Shown here: in pieces, positions 1 through 6,496 of the stretch
Position numbering within the stretch: the first letter of the stretch is position 1
Layout: every line of letters begins with the position of its first letter
NCBI GenBank assembly: GCA_030597345.1
Contig: JAUVSA010000070.1
Location: 1 to 8,953, forward strand
DNA from: Bacillota bacterium
Lineage (GTDB): Bacteria; Armatimonadota; Hebobacteria; Hebobacterales; Hebobacteraceae
Length of the DNA stretch: 8,953 nucleotides
Direction of reading: 5' to 3'
Made by a program: the position numbers and the translations under genes
The notes under the pieces: model-generated
The model's input: only the letters and a program-made list of their open reading frames with translations
Databases searched by the model: none
Told to the model about the DNA's origin: nothing

Positions 1-1
1 C

Positions 2-1108
2 CACCCCAAGATGATCTCGCGCGCGGCGGAGCTCATAAAGACCGCACAGCGTCCGCTGATCTATGGCGGCGGAGGCGTAAACATCGCCGGCGCTCAGGAT
101 GAACTGGTGGCGCTGGCAGCGCGGATCGACGCGCCTGTGACCATGACCCTCATGGGCAAGGGCGGATTCCCGGATGACCACGAGCTGTCCCTGGGAATGC
201 CGGGGATGCACGGCACCGCCTACGCGAACTATGCCCTCCACGAGGCCGATGTGGTCGTTGCCGTGGGCACTCGCTTCGACGACCGGGTGACCGGCAAGCT
301 CGACATGTTCGCTCCGGGCGTCAAGTTCATCCACATCGATATCGATCCCGCCGAGATCGGCAAGAACGTGGCGCCGGCGCTCCCCATTGTGGGCGATGTG
401 AAGCGCGTGCTCGCCGAGCTGGTGAAGAAGGTCTCCCGCGCGAAACATCCGGAATGGCACAAGACCGTGGCCGACTGGAAGCAACAGTATCCGATGGGTT
501 GGAAGGGCGATGGGCTGAAGCCCCAGTTCGTCATCCAGGAAATCCACCGGGCGACAAATGGCGAGGCCGTGATCGTCACCGAGGTGGGCCAGAACCAGAT
601 GTGGGCCGCTCAGTGGTATCCTTGCCGGGAGACGCGCCAGTTCCTCACCTCCGGCGGACTGGGCACGATGGGATACGGCCTCCCTGCCGCCATCGGCGCC
701 AAGGTGGCCCGGCCGGACAAGGTCGTGTGGGATATCGCCGGTGATGGCAGCATCCAGATGAACATCCAGGAGATGGCGACCGCGGTAGCCAACAAGATCG
801 CGGTCAAGATCGCGGTGCTGAACAACGGCTACCTGGGCATGGTTCGGCAGTGGCAGACGCTGTTCTTCCAGGACCGACGCTCTCACGTCGATCTGGACGT
901 TGGCACGCCCGACTTCGTCAAGCTGGTCGAGGCCTACGGCGGCATCGGCCTGCGGGTCACCGAGGAGTCGGAGGTGAAGGACGCCATCCAGAAGGCCATG
1001 GCAGTTGACGACCGGCCGTGTCTGATAGACTTCCACGTCGCGCGCGATGAGAACGTGATGCCGATGGTCCCGGCGGGCGGCACCGTCGACGATATGTTGG
1101 TGGACTGA
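2..1108 (+). CDS. ilvB: Acetolactate synthase large subunit (5'-truncated by window edge)
   Basis: This is the catalytic ThDP-dependent subunit that condenses two pyruvates to acetolactate (valine/leucine) or pyruvate plus 2-ketobutyrate (isoleucine), in the cytoplasm. The frame is open to the left edge (His-Pro-Lys before the first Met at 11). Family members are about 560-600 residues, so roughly the first third, including the ThDP pyrimidine domain, lies outside, and the Met at 11 is internal. Counting from that Met, residues 4-140 are the central FAD/nucleotide-type domain (TRFDDRVTGK, then the HIDIDPAEIGKN stretch). Residues about 190-345 are the ThDP diphosphate domain, with GDGS at 244-247 and the paired Asn at 271-272 giving the metal-binding Asp/Asn spacing. 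GYLGMVRQWQ follows directly, as in true acetolactate synthases rather than other ThDP enzymes. The C-terminus ENVMPMVPAGGTVDDML is typical. A small oddity is GDGSIQMN where GDGSFQMN is usual. ilvN follows after 20 nt. Confidence 0.96.
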   Translation, partial: HPKMISRAAELIKTAQRPLIYGGGGVNIAGAQDELVALAARIDAPVTMTLMGKGGFPDDHELSLGMPGMHGTAYANYALHEADVVVAVGTRFDDRVTGKLDMFAPGVKFIHIDIDPAEIGKNVAPALPIVGDVKRVLAELVKKVSRAKHPEWHKTVADWKQQYPMGWKGDGLKPQFVIQEIHRATNGEAVIVTEVGQNQMWAAQWYPCRETRQFLTSGGLGTMGYGLPAAIGAKVARPDKVVWDIAGDGSIQMNIQEMATAVANKIAVKIAVLNNGYLGMVRQWQTLFFQDRRSHVDLDVGTPDFVKLVEAYGGIGLRVTEESEVKDAIQKAMAVDDRPCLIDFHVARDENVMPMVPAGGTVDDMLVD

Positions 1109-1128
1109 GTCGAGGGGAGGCAGGGAAG

Positions 1129-1614
1129 ATGAAACACACGATCTCGGTTCTGGTGAACAACCAGCCCGGCGTACTGGCGCGCACTGCAGGCCTGTTCGCG
1201 CGGCGGGGCTTCAACATAGACAGCCTGGCGGTCAGCACCACGCAGGATCCCGCCGTTTCCCGCATGACCATCGTCGTGGAGGGGCCGGACGCCATCCTGG
1301 AGCAGATCTCCAAGCAGCTCTACAAGCTGATGGACGTTATCAAAGTGCTCGATCACCAGGATGAGGCGGTGGTGAACCGCGAGCTGGCCCTCATCAAGGT
1401 AGCTGCCGATGCTGGGGTGCGAAGCGAGATCATGCAGACGGTGAGCATCTTCCGCGCCAACATCATCGATATCTCCGACCGCACCTTCACCATCGAGGTG
1501 ACGGGGAGCGCCGATAAGGTAGACGCCCTTACCGGGCTCCTCCGAAAATACGGGATCAAGGAGATGATGCGGACCGGCCGCATCGTGCTGTCTCGGGGGC
1601 CGCGTACCGCCTAG
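1129..1614 (+). CDS. ilvN: Acetolactate synthase small (regulatory) subunit
   Basis: This regulatory subunit binds IlvB, raises its activity and confers valine feedback inhibition. Its 161 residues match the usual IlvN/IlvH length. An ACT domain spans about 2-76 (NNQPGVLARTAGLFARRGFN, then IDSL). The second conserved domain, about 84-158, contains the typical NIIDISDRTFTIEVTG and ends near GRIVLSRG. Gly14 and Asn29 fall exactly where substitutions in E. coli IlvH are known to give valine resistance, so a working valine site is likely (inference). The start is fixed by GGGGAGG at 1114-1120, 8 nt before the ATG. It lies between ilvB and a small membrane-protein gene that begins 4 nt after its stop, consistent with one transcript. 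Confidence 0.97.
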   Translation: MKHTISVLVNNQPGVLARTAGLFARRGFNIDSLAVSTTQDPAVSRMTIVVEGPDAILEQISKQLYKLMDVIKVLDHQDEAVVNRELALIKVAADAGVRSEIMQTVSIFRANIIDISDRTFTIEVTGSADKVDALTGLLRKYGIKEMMRTGRIVLSRGPRTA

Positions 1615-1618
1615 GGCG

Positions 1619-1987
1619 ATGGCCGAGATGCGAGAACTGGTTACCGTCGAGCAGGCCGAGCGCGCAATCGGGCTGCTGGCAGTTGTGCTCCCGCCCGCGG
1701 GGCTGGCACTTGGGGGAATTCTCGGCGCCGTCCGGCGGCGGCCGGGCCGCGGGCTGGCGATCGGGTTGCTCTGCGGCGCCGTTGGGCCGGCGATATGGGC
1801 GCTGTGGCGGATGTACAACGGGATCATAGGAGTCTACGGCCTCGACAGCGTCAAAGGGCTGCTCATATGCATCGCGTTGTTCGTCGCCATCGGGCTGGCG
1901 GGCGGGGCAGCAATAGGTCTGCTGTGGCGCAGGCGGAGCGGAGAGAGACTGGAAAAGCGGGATTCTTCGCCCCTAAGTCCGCCGTAG
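1619..1987 (+). CDS. Small three-helix membrane protein, unrecognised
   Basis: I do not recognise this 122-residue protein. Its hydrophobic stretches at about 17-37, 45-63 and 80-103 look like three membrane helices. They are Gly/Ala-rich (GGILGA, AGGAAIG) and separated by basic loops (RRRPGR near 39-44 and RRRSGERLEKR near 104-114), which by the positive-inside rule would be cytoplasmic. The start at 1619 is 4 nt after the ilvN stop with no strong ribosome site, so translation is probably coupled to ilvN; an ATG at 1628 is an alternative. The last eight residues (DSSPLSPP) and the stop lie inside the repeat-like sequence described next, so the original C-terminus may have been replaced. Its position between ilvN and ilvC is unusual and gives no functional clue by itself. 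Direction, coupling and composition support a real gene. A branched-chain transport or membrane role would be speculation. Confidence 0.72.
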   Translation: MAEMRELVTVEQAERAIGLLAVVLPPAGLALGGILGAVRRRPGRGLAIGLLCGAVGPAIWALWRMYNGIIGVYGLDSVKGLLICIALFVAIGLAGGAAIGLLWRRRSGERLEKRDSSPLSPP

Positions 1988-2046
1988 GCGGACCGGGATG
2001 GCGGTCGCGAGAGGCGACCTAGCCACTTCGCTCAAAATGACACGCT
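1956..2046 (+). repeat. Structured intergenic repeat-like element with two hairpins
   Basis: The outer parts, GCGGGATTCTTCGC at the left and CTTCGCTCAAAATGACACGC at the right, resemble the two halves of a palindromic intergenic sequence (GATTCTTCGCTTCGCTCAGAATGAC-like) that I have seen in many GC-rich genomes; this is recognition from memory, not a search. Between the halves are two perfect inverted repeats: GTCCGCC/GGCGGAC at 1977-1983 and 1987-1993 with a 3-nt loop, and GGTCGC/GCGACC at 2003-2008 and 2014-2019 with a 5-nt loop. No T-tract follows, so it is not a standard terminator. The element carries the stop codon of the upstream membrane gene and ends about 15 nt before the ilvC ribosome site. 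If present in the mRNA, it could affect decay or ribosome loading. Confidence 0.6.
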
Positions 2047-2071
2047 GAACGCGAAACTGAGGAGGAAGGCG

Positions 2072-3064
2072 ATGGCAAAGCTATATCGCGATCGAGACGG
2101 GAAGCTGACGGTGCTGCGGCGCAAGACCGTAGCCATCATCGGGTATGGCATCCAGGGGCGCGCCCACGCGCTCTGCCTGCGGGACAGCGGTGTGAAGGTA
2201 GTGGCGGCCGAACTGGAGGGATCACCTGGATGGAAGAATGCCGAGGCCGACGAGACGCCAGTAACGTCGGCCGCGGAGGCCGCATCGCAGGGAGACGTTA
2301 TCGCGCTGCTCACTCAAGACCACATTCAGCCGGCCGTGTATCGGGATGCGATTGCTCCCAACCTCAAGCGCGGCAATGCGCTGATGTTCGCTCACGGCTT
2401 CAACATCCACTACAACCAGATCGTCCCACCCGACAATGTCGACGTGTTCATGGTCGCCCCGAAGGGGCCGGGCTCTCTCGTGCGGGCGGAGTTCGAGAAG
2501 GGCCGCGGCGTTCCGGCCCTGGTGGCCGTGCATCAGGATGCCACCGGCAAGGCGTTGGAGGTGGCCCTGGCCTACGCAAAGGCCCTAGGGGCCACCCGCG
2601 CCGGCGTGCTGGAGACGACCTTCGAAGAGGAGACCGAGACAGACCTGTTCGGGGAGCAGGCCGTCCTCTGCGGCGGGGTCACCGAGCTGATCAAGGCTGG
2701 ATTCGAGACCCTGGTGGACGCTGGCTATCAGCCGGAGTGCGCCTACTACGAGGTCTTGCACGAGCTCAAGCTGATCGTGGATCTCATCCAGGCGCACGGG
2801 ATCAACGGCATGCGCCGGCGCGTGAGCGATACGGCAGAGTATGGAGACATAACGCGCGGCCCACGGGTGATCGGGCCGGAGGCGCGGGAGGCGATGGAGG
2901 ACTTGCTGGCCGAGATTCAGAGCGGCGAGTTCGCCCGCGAGTGGATTCTGGAGAACCGGGCAAACCGTCCAGTCTTGACGCGGCTGCGGCAGAGTGAGGG
3001 AGAGCACCTGATCGAGGAAGTGGGACCGAAGCTTCGCAAGATGATGCCCTGGCTGCAGGAGTAG
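2072..3064 (+). CDS. ilvC: Ketol-acid reductoisomerase, class I (KARI)
   Basis: This enzyme isomerises and reduces acetolactate or acetohydroxybutyrate to the dihydroxy acid, using Mg2+ and a nicotinamide cofactor, in the cytoplasm. Its 330 residues are the class I (short) length. The N-terminal Rossmann domain has GYGIQG at 24-29 (usually GYGSQG). The domain continues to FAHGFNIH with catalytic-region His107, and VAPKGPG at 128-134. The all-helical C-terminal knot carries the Mg ligands Asp191 and Glu195 (DLFGEQAVLCGGVTELIKAG) and Glu227/Glu231 (YYEVLHELKL), with Ser252 in the substrate region. The cofactor loop (45-54) is atypical: it reads AELEGSPGW where NADPH forms usually have a basic residue and paired serines (like GLREGSKSW). 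The acidic Glu47 ends beta-2, suggesting NADH preference (inference). GGAGGAA at 2061-2067 sets the start. Confidence 0.97.
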   Translation: MAKLYRDRDGKLTVLRRKTVAIIGYGIQGRAHALCLRDSGVKVVAAELEGSPGWKNAEADETPVTSAAEAASQGDVIALLTQDHIQPAVYRDAIAPNLKRGNALMFAHGFNIHYNQIVPPDNVDVFMVAPKGPGSLVRAEFEKGRGVPALVAVHQDATGKALEVALAYAKALGATRAGVLETTFEEETETDLFGEQAVLCGGVTELIKAGFETLVDAGYQPECAYYEVLHELKLIVDLIQAHGINGMRRRVSDTAEYGDITRGPRVIGPEAREAMEDLLAEIQSGEFAREWILENRANRPVLTRLRQSEGEHLIEEVGPKLRKMMPWLQE

Positions 3065-3082
3065 GGGGGAGGCAATACCCGC

Positions 3083-3090
3083 GGAGGAGG
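3083..3090 (+). promoter_or_regulatory. Ribosome binding site of leuA
   Basis: GGAGGAGG lies 9 nt before the ATG at 3100. It supports that ATG, and so the lysine-rich N-terminal extension, as the true start of LeuA. Confidence 0.85.
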
Positions 3091-3099
3091 CGAGCGGAA

Positions 3100-4731
3100 A
3101 TGCCCGCCGCTAAGAAATCGAAAGCCAAGAAGACGCGGGTTGCGATCTTCGATACGACTCTCCGCGGCGCGGAGCAGTGCCCCGGCGCGGCGATGACGAC
3201 CGAGGAGAAGCTCACAGTCGCGCATCAGCTCGCGCGCCTCGGTGTGGATGTCATCGAGGCCGGCTTCCCCTACTCTTCGCCGGGCGACTTCGAGGCGGTG
3301 CAAGGCATCGTCAGAGAAGTGAAAGGTCCGACGATCGCGGGGTTGAGCCTATGTCGACCGGAGGCGATTGACCGCACCGCGGAGGCGCTCAAGATCGGCA
3401 AGCAGGTGCGGCTGCACGTGTTTCTCAGCACCTCTCCCCAGCATCGGGAGTGGATTCTGCGCAAGAGCAAGGACGAGGTGCTCGAGATGGCGGTGAGCTC
3501 GGTGAGGCGCGCGCGCGAGCAGATCGCGGAGGTGGAATTCTCGCCGATGGACGCCTCCCGCACCGAGTTCGATTTCCTCTGCGAAGTGGTGACAGCCACC
3601 ATCGACGCAGGGGCATCTATCATCAACATCCCGGACACTCTCGGCTACGCGCTGCCACACGAGTTTGGAGATCTGATCCGCCGGCTGCGGGAGTCGGTGC
3701 CCAACATCGAGAATGCCGCCATCAGCGTGCACTGCCATGACGATCTCGGGCTGGCGACGGCGAACTCTCTGGCCGCTGTGATAAACGGAGCCACTCAGGT
3801 GGAGTGCACCGTCAACGGCCTTGGAGAGCGCGCGGGGAACGCCGCGCTGGAAGAGATCGTGGTCATCCTCGATACCCGCCGGGAGCTAAAGCGCAAATTC
3901 GAAACGGGCATCAACCTGAAGGAGATCTACCGCACCAGCCGCCTGGTGCGGGATGTCACGGGGATGCCCGTGCAGCCCAACAAGGCGATCGTAGGTGAGA
4001 ACGCCTTCGCTCACTCCTCCGGCGTCCACGTGGACGGTGTCATCAAGCTGCTCCAACGCCGGTCGAGCTTCGAGATCGTGCGCCCGCAGAAGATCGGGCG
4101 GGAGAAGAGCGAGATCGTGCTGACCAGCCGCTCCGGCCGCAAGGCAGTGAAGCACCGGCTGTCTGAGCTCGGCTACGCCCTTTCTCCGGAGGAGCTGGAG
4201 AGCACCTATCAGCGGTTCGTTCCGCTCGCGGATCAGCGCAAGCGGGTGACCGACGATGAGCTGGAATCCCTGGTCGCCGATGAGCTGCGGGTCGCCCACG
4301 AGATCTACGCGCTCGACTACATGCACGTGGTCAGCGGGGGCACCACTATCCCCACTGCCACCGTGCGGCTGCGCCGCAACGGTGATGTTTCCGAGGCGGT
4401 GTGCAGCGGAGTGGGAAGCGTGGATGCGATCTACCGGGCGATCGACCAGCTCGTCAAGCTGCCGCACAGTCTCGTGGACTACAACGTCAGCTCCGTCACG
4501 GGCGGCACCGACGCCCTGGGCGAGGTAACCGTGCGAGTGAGCGACAGAGCGGGCACGGTGCACACCGGCCGCGGCAGCAGCATGGACATCATCGAGGCAT
4601 CCGCCAAGGCCTATCTTCAGGCCCTCAACAAGGCGGTCTTCCGCGCGGAGGGCAGACCGGCTCGGCGCAGGGCGAAGAAGGCAGCCAAGAAGGGTGCCGG
4701 ACGGGCGAAGAAGGCCGGGCGGAGGAAGTAG
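3100..4731 (+). CDS. leuA: 2-isopropylmalate synthase (LeuA), variant active site
   Basis: By family and context this condenses acetyl-CoA with 2-ketoisovalerate, the first committed leucine step. At 543 residues it has a DRE-TIM barrel (about 12-285), a linker subdomain with AHSSGVHVDG (His310), and a C-terminal LeuA regulatory domain (about 400-512, GVGSVDAIYRAID, GRGSSMDIIEASAKAYLQALN) implying leucine feedback. Barrel features present are Arg22, Glu53 (VIEAGFP), Thr180 (NIPDTLGY), metal-ligand His211/His213 (VHCHDDLG) and GERAGN (242-247). Odd points: the signature LRDGEQ reads LRGAEQ (Gly23 replaces the metal-ligand Asp); SPED reads SPMD (Met150); the usual GKHSGRHA reads TSRSGRKA (342-349). 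Lys/Arg-rich tails occur at both ends (2-13 and about 518-543). The frame is intact, so this is divergence rather than decay. Activity cannot be assumed, and a related acyltransferase role is possible. Confidence 0.92.
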   Translation: MPAAKKSKAKKTRVAIFDTTLRGAEQCPGAAMTTEEKLTVAHQLARLGVDVIEAGFPYSSPGDFEAVQGIVREVKGPTIAGLSLCRPEAIDRTAEALKIGKQVRLHVFLSTSPQHREWILRKSKDEVLEMAVSSVRRAREQIAEVEFSPMDASRTEFDFLCEVVTATIDAGASIINIPDTLGYALPHEFGDLIRRLRESVPNIENAAISVHCHDDLGLATANSLAAVINGATQVECTVNGLGERAGNAALEEIVVILDTRRELKRKFETGINLKEIYRTSRLVRDVTGMPVQPNKAIVGENAFAHSSGVHVDGVIKLLQRRSSFEIVRPQKIGREKSEIVLTSRSGRKAVKHRLSELGYALSPEELESTYQRFVPLADQRKRVTDDELESLVADELRVAHEIYALDYMHVVSGGTTIPTATVRLRRNGDVSEAVCSGVGSVDAIYRAIDQLVKLPHSLVDYNVSSVTGGTDALGEVTVRVSDRAGTVHTGRGSSMDIIEASAKAYLQALNKAVFRAEGRPARRRAKKAAKKGAGRAKKAGRRK

Positions 4732-4739
4732 CAGGCGTG
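4721..4739 (+). promoter_or_regulatory. leuC ribosome site inside leuA, with GTG start
   Basis: GGAGGAAG (4721-4728) encodes the last codons of leuA (Arg-Arg-Lys) and sits 8 nt before GTG at 4737. The leuA stop (4729-4731) falls between them. The frame stays open far upstream because of GC richness, so this site decides the leuC start and implies leuA-leuC coupling. Confidence 0.85.
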
Positions 4740-5999
4740 GGTTCGACGATCACCGAGAAGATACTGGCGGCACATTCCGGCGAGGAGCAGGTGCGCCCGG
4801 GGCAGTTCGTGATGGCCCGGCTGGACCTGATGCTGGGTAACGATATCACCGCCCCGATCGCTATCCAGGAGTTCCGGAAGCTGGGCGCCGGGAAGCTCGC
4901 GGACGCCGCCCGCGTGGTGTTGGTCGCGGATCACGGAACTCCCAACAAGGACATAGAGGCGGCCGAGCAGTGCCGTGTGATGCGCGAGTTCTCGCGCGAG
5001 CACGGCGTCGAGCACTTCTTCGACGTCGGCCGCGGCGGGATCGAGCACGCGCTGCTACCGGAGGAAGGGCTGGTGGCGCCCGGCGAGTGCATCCTAGGGG
5101 CCGACTCCCACACCTGCACCTACGGCGCGGTTGGCGCCTTCGCCACCGGCGTCGGGAGCACGGACCTGGCGGCCGCGATGGCGACCGGCGACTGCTGGCT
5201 GCGAGTCCCGGAGTCGATCAAGGTCATCTACCGCGGCGCGCTCAAGCCTTGGGTTGGCGGCAAGGATCTCATCCTCTACACGATCGGCCGACTCGGCGTT
5301 GCCGGTGCGCTCTACCAGGCCCTCGAGTTCTGCGGGGAGACCATCGCGGCCCTTCCAATGGCGGGTCGCTTCACCATGTGCAACATGGCGATCGAGGCCG
5401 GCGCGAAGAACGGAATCATGGCGCCGGACGCGATCACAGATGCTTTCATGCACTCTGTCACCTCGCGGGCGTATCAGACGATGACGAGCGATGCCGACGC
5501 GGAGTACGCGCGCGTCGTCGAGATTGACTGCTCCAAGATCGATCTCCAGGTATCGGTCCCGCATCTGCCGGAGAACGCCCGACCGGTGGGTGAGGTAGGG
5601 GAGGTGCGGATCGATCAGTCGGTTATCGGCTCGTGCACGAACGGCCGCATCGAGGATCTGCGGATGGCGGCCGAGGTCCTGAAGGGCCGCGAGGTTCACC
5701 CGGAGGTGCGGCTGATCGTCATTCCGGCAACGCCGCGGATTCACCTCCAGGCGATCCGGGAGGGCCTTGCCGAGATCTTTCTCGAAGCCGGCGGGGCGCT
5801 CAGCACACCGACCTGTGGACCGTGCCTCGGGCTGCACACAGGGGTGCTGGCGAAGGGTGAGCGGGCGGTCTCCACCACGAACCGGAACTTCGTGGGCCGT
5901 ATGGGGCATCCTGAGAGTGAGGTCTATCTGGCGGGTCCGGCGGTGGCCGCCGCCTCTGCGGTGCTGGGACGTATCGCGGGTCCGGAGGAGCTGCCATGA
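4737..5999 (+). CDS. leuC: 3-isopropylmalate dehydratase large subunit
   Basis: With LeuD this forms the [4Fe-4S] isomerase that converts 2-isopropylmalate to 3-isopropylmalate through dehydration and rehydration. It has 420 residues from the GTG start, the length of the archaeal/thermophile-type LeuC (enterobacterial LeuC is about 466). The aconitase-type cluster cysteines are Cys300 (GSCTNGRIEDL) and Cys360 and Cys363 (TCGPCLG). Other family marks are GADSHTCTYGAVGAFATGVG near 121-140, EAGAKNGIM near 220-228, and NRNFVGRMGH with the following acidic-hydrophobic SEVYLAGP (382-401). Homologous homoaconitases share this architecture; the leu context and the LeuD loop favour isopropylmalate. 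The start is chosen from the ribosome site in leuA and because the protein begins with the family-typical GSTITEKILAAHSG. It overlaps leuD by the four bases ATGA. Confidence 0.97.
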   Translation: MGSTITEKILAAHSGEEQVRPGQFVMARLDLMLGNDITAPIAIQEFRKLGAGKLADAARVVLVADHGTPNKDIEAAEQCRVMREFSREHGVEHFFDVGRGGIEHALLPEEGLVAPGECILGADSHTCTYGAVGAFATGVGSTDLAAAMATGDCWLRVPESIKVIYRGALKPWVGGKDLILYTIGRLGVAGALYQALEFCGETIAALPMAGRFTMCNMAIEAGAKNGIMAPDAITDAFMHSVTSRAYQTMTSDADAEYARVVEIDCSKIDLQVSVPHLPENARPVGEVGEVRIDQSVIGSCTNGRIEDLRMAAEVLKGREVHPEVRLIVIPATPRIHLQAIREGLAEIFLEAGGALSTPTCGPCLGLHTGVLAKGERAVSTTNRNFVGRMGHPESEVYLAGPAVAAASAVLGRIAGPEELP

Positions 6000-6496
6000 G
6001 CGCGCTCCACGGGCGGGTGCACCGCTACGGAGACAACGTCAACACGGATGTGATCATCCCCGCGCGGTACCTCACGACCTCCGACGTGGCCGAGCTGGCG
6101 GCGCACTGCATGGAAGACTTGGACGCGGAGTTCGTGAAGAGAGTCCGGCCGGGCGACATGATCGTGGCCGGTGAGAACTTCGGGTGCGGCAGCTCGCGGG
6201 AACACGCGCCCCTGGCGATCAAGGGCGCGGGGGTGGGCTGTGTGATCGCCGCGAGGTTCGCGCGGATCTTCTTCCGGAACGCTATCAACGTGGGACTCCC
6301 TGCTCTGGTCTGTCCGGAGGCGGCCGCGAAGATACAGAGCGGGGATGAGCTGGTGATAGACCTCGGCAGCGGCCGGATCGAGAATAGGACCCAGGGGGAG
6401 AGCTACCAGGCGGAGCCGTTCCCCAAGTTCCTGCAGCAAATCATCGCCGCGGGTGGCTTGGTTCCATACACGCGGCGACGGCTCGCCACCCGCTAG
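5996..6496 (+). CDS. leuD: 3-isopropylmalate dehydratase small subunit
   Basis: This is the swivel-domain partner of LeuC, completing the isopropylmalate isomerase active site. Its 166 residues fit the short LeuD type. The N-terminus holds YGDNVNTDVIIPARYL. The substrate-loop sequence is YLTT at 25-28; related homoaconitases typically carry an Arg here (YLRT), so its absence favours isopropylmalate (family knowledge applied by inference). The conserved active-site stretch GENFGCGSSREHAP is at 59-72 with Ser66, Ser67 and Arg68, followed by FARIFFRNAINVGLP. GGAGGAG at 5984-5990 lies 5 nt before the ATG, and the start overlaps the leuC stop (ATGA), so translation is probably coupled. leuB does not follow; the leu cluster ends here, and the TAG stop shares CTAG with the stop of the opposing gene. 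Confidence 0.97.
   Translation: MSALHGRVHRYGDNVNTDVIIPARYLTTSDVAELAAHCMEDLDAEFVKRVRPGDMIVAGENFGCGSSREHAPLAIKGAGVGCVIAARFARIFFRNAINVGLPALVCPEAAAKIQSGDELVIDLGSGRIENRTQGESYQAEPFPKFLQQIIAAGGLVPYTRRRLATR

Noticed and set aside
934..1827. Long minus-strand frame (297 residues) opposite ilvN
   Set aside because: Ilv genes on the plus strand explain the DNA; the translation is Arg/His/Ala/Pro-rich with no domain, a usual shadow in GC-rich genes. The same applies to the minus-strand frames at 3886-4563, 5094-5909, 5924-6655 and 7338-8468.
1977..2019. Rho-independent terminator between the membrane gene and ilvC
   Set aside because: Two good hairpins exist, but neither is followed by a T-run and the operon continues directly; repeat-like structure is the better description.
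3163..3180. Sequencing error or compensated frameshift explaining LRGAEQ in LeuA
   Set aside because: No single indel pair restores LRDGEQ; at least three base changes would be needed, and other conserved motifs far away are altered too, so real divergence is more likely.
4401..4736. Upstream in-frame extension of leuC overlapping leuA
   Set aside because: Translation of this part is low-complexity Arg/Gly/Gln-rich sequence with no LeuC similarity; the family-typical N-terminus begins at GTG 4737, which has its own ribosome site.
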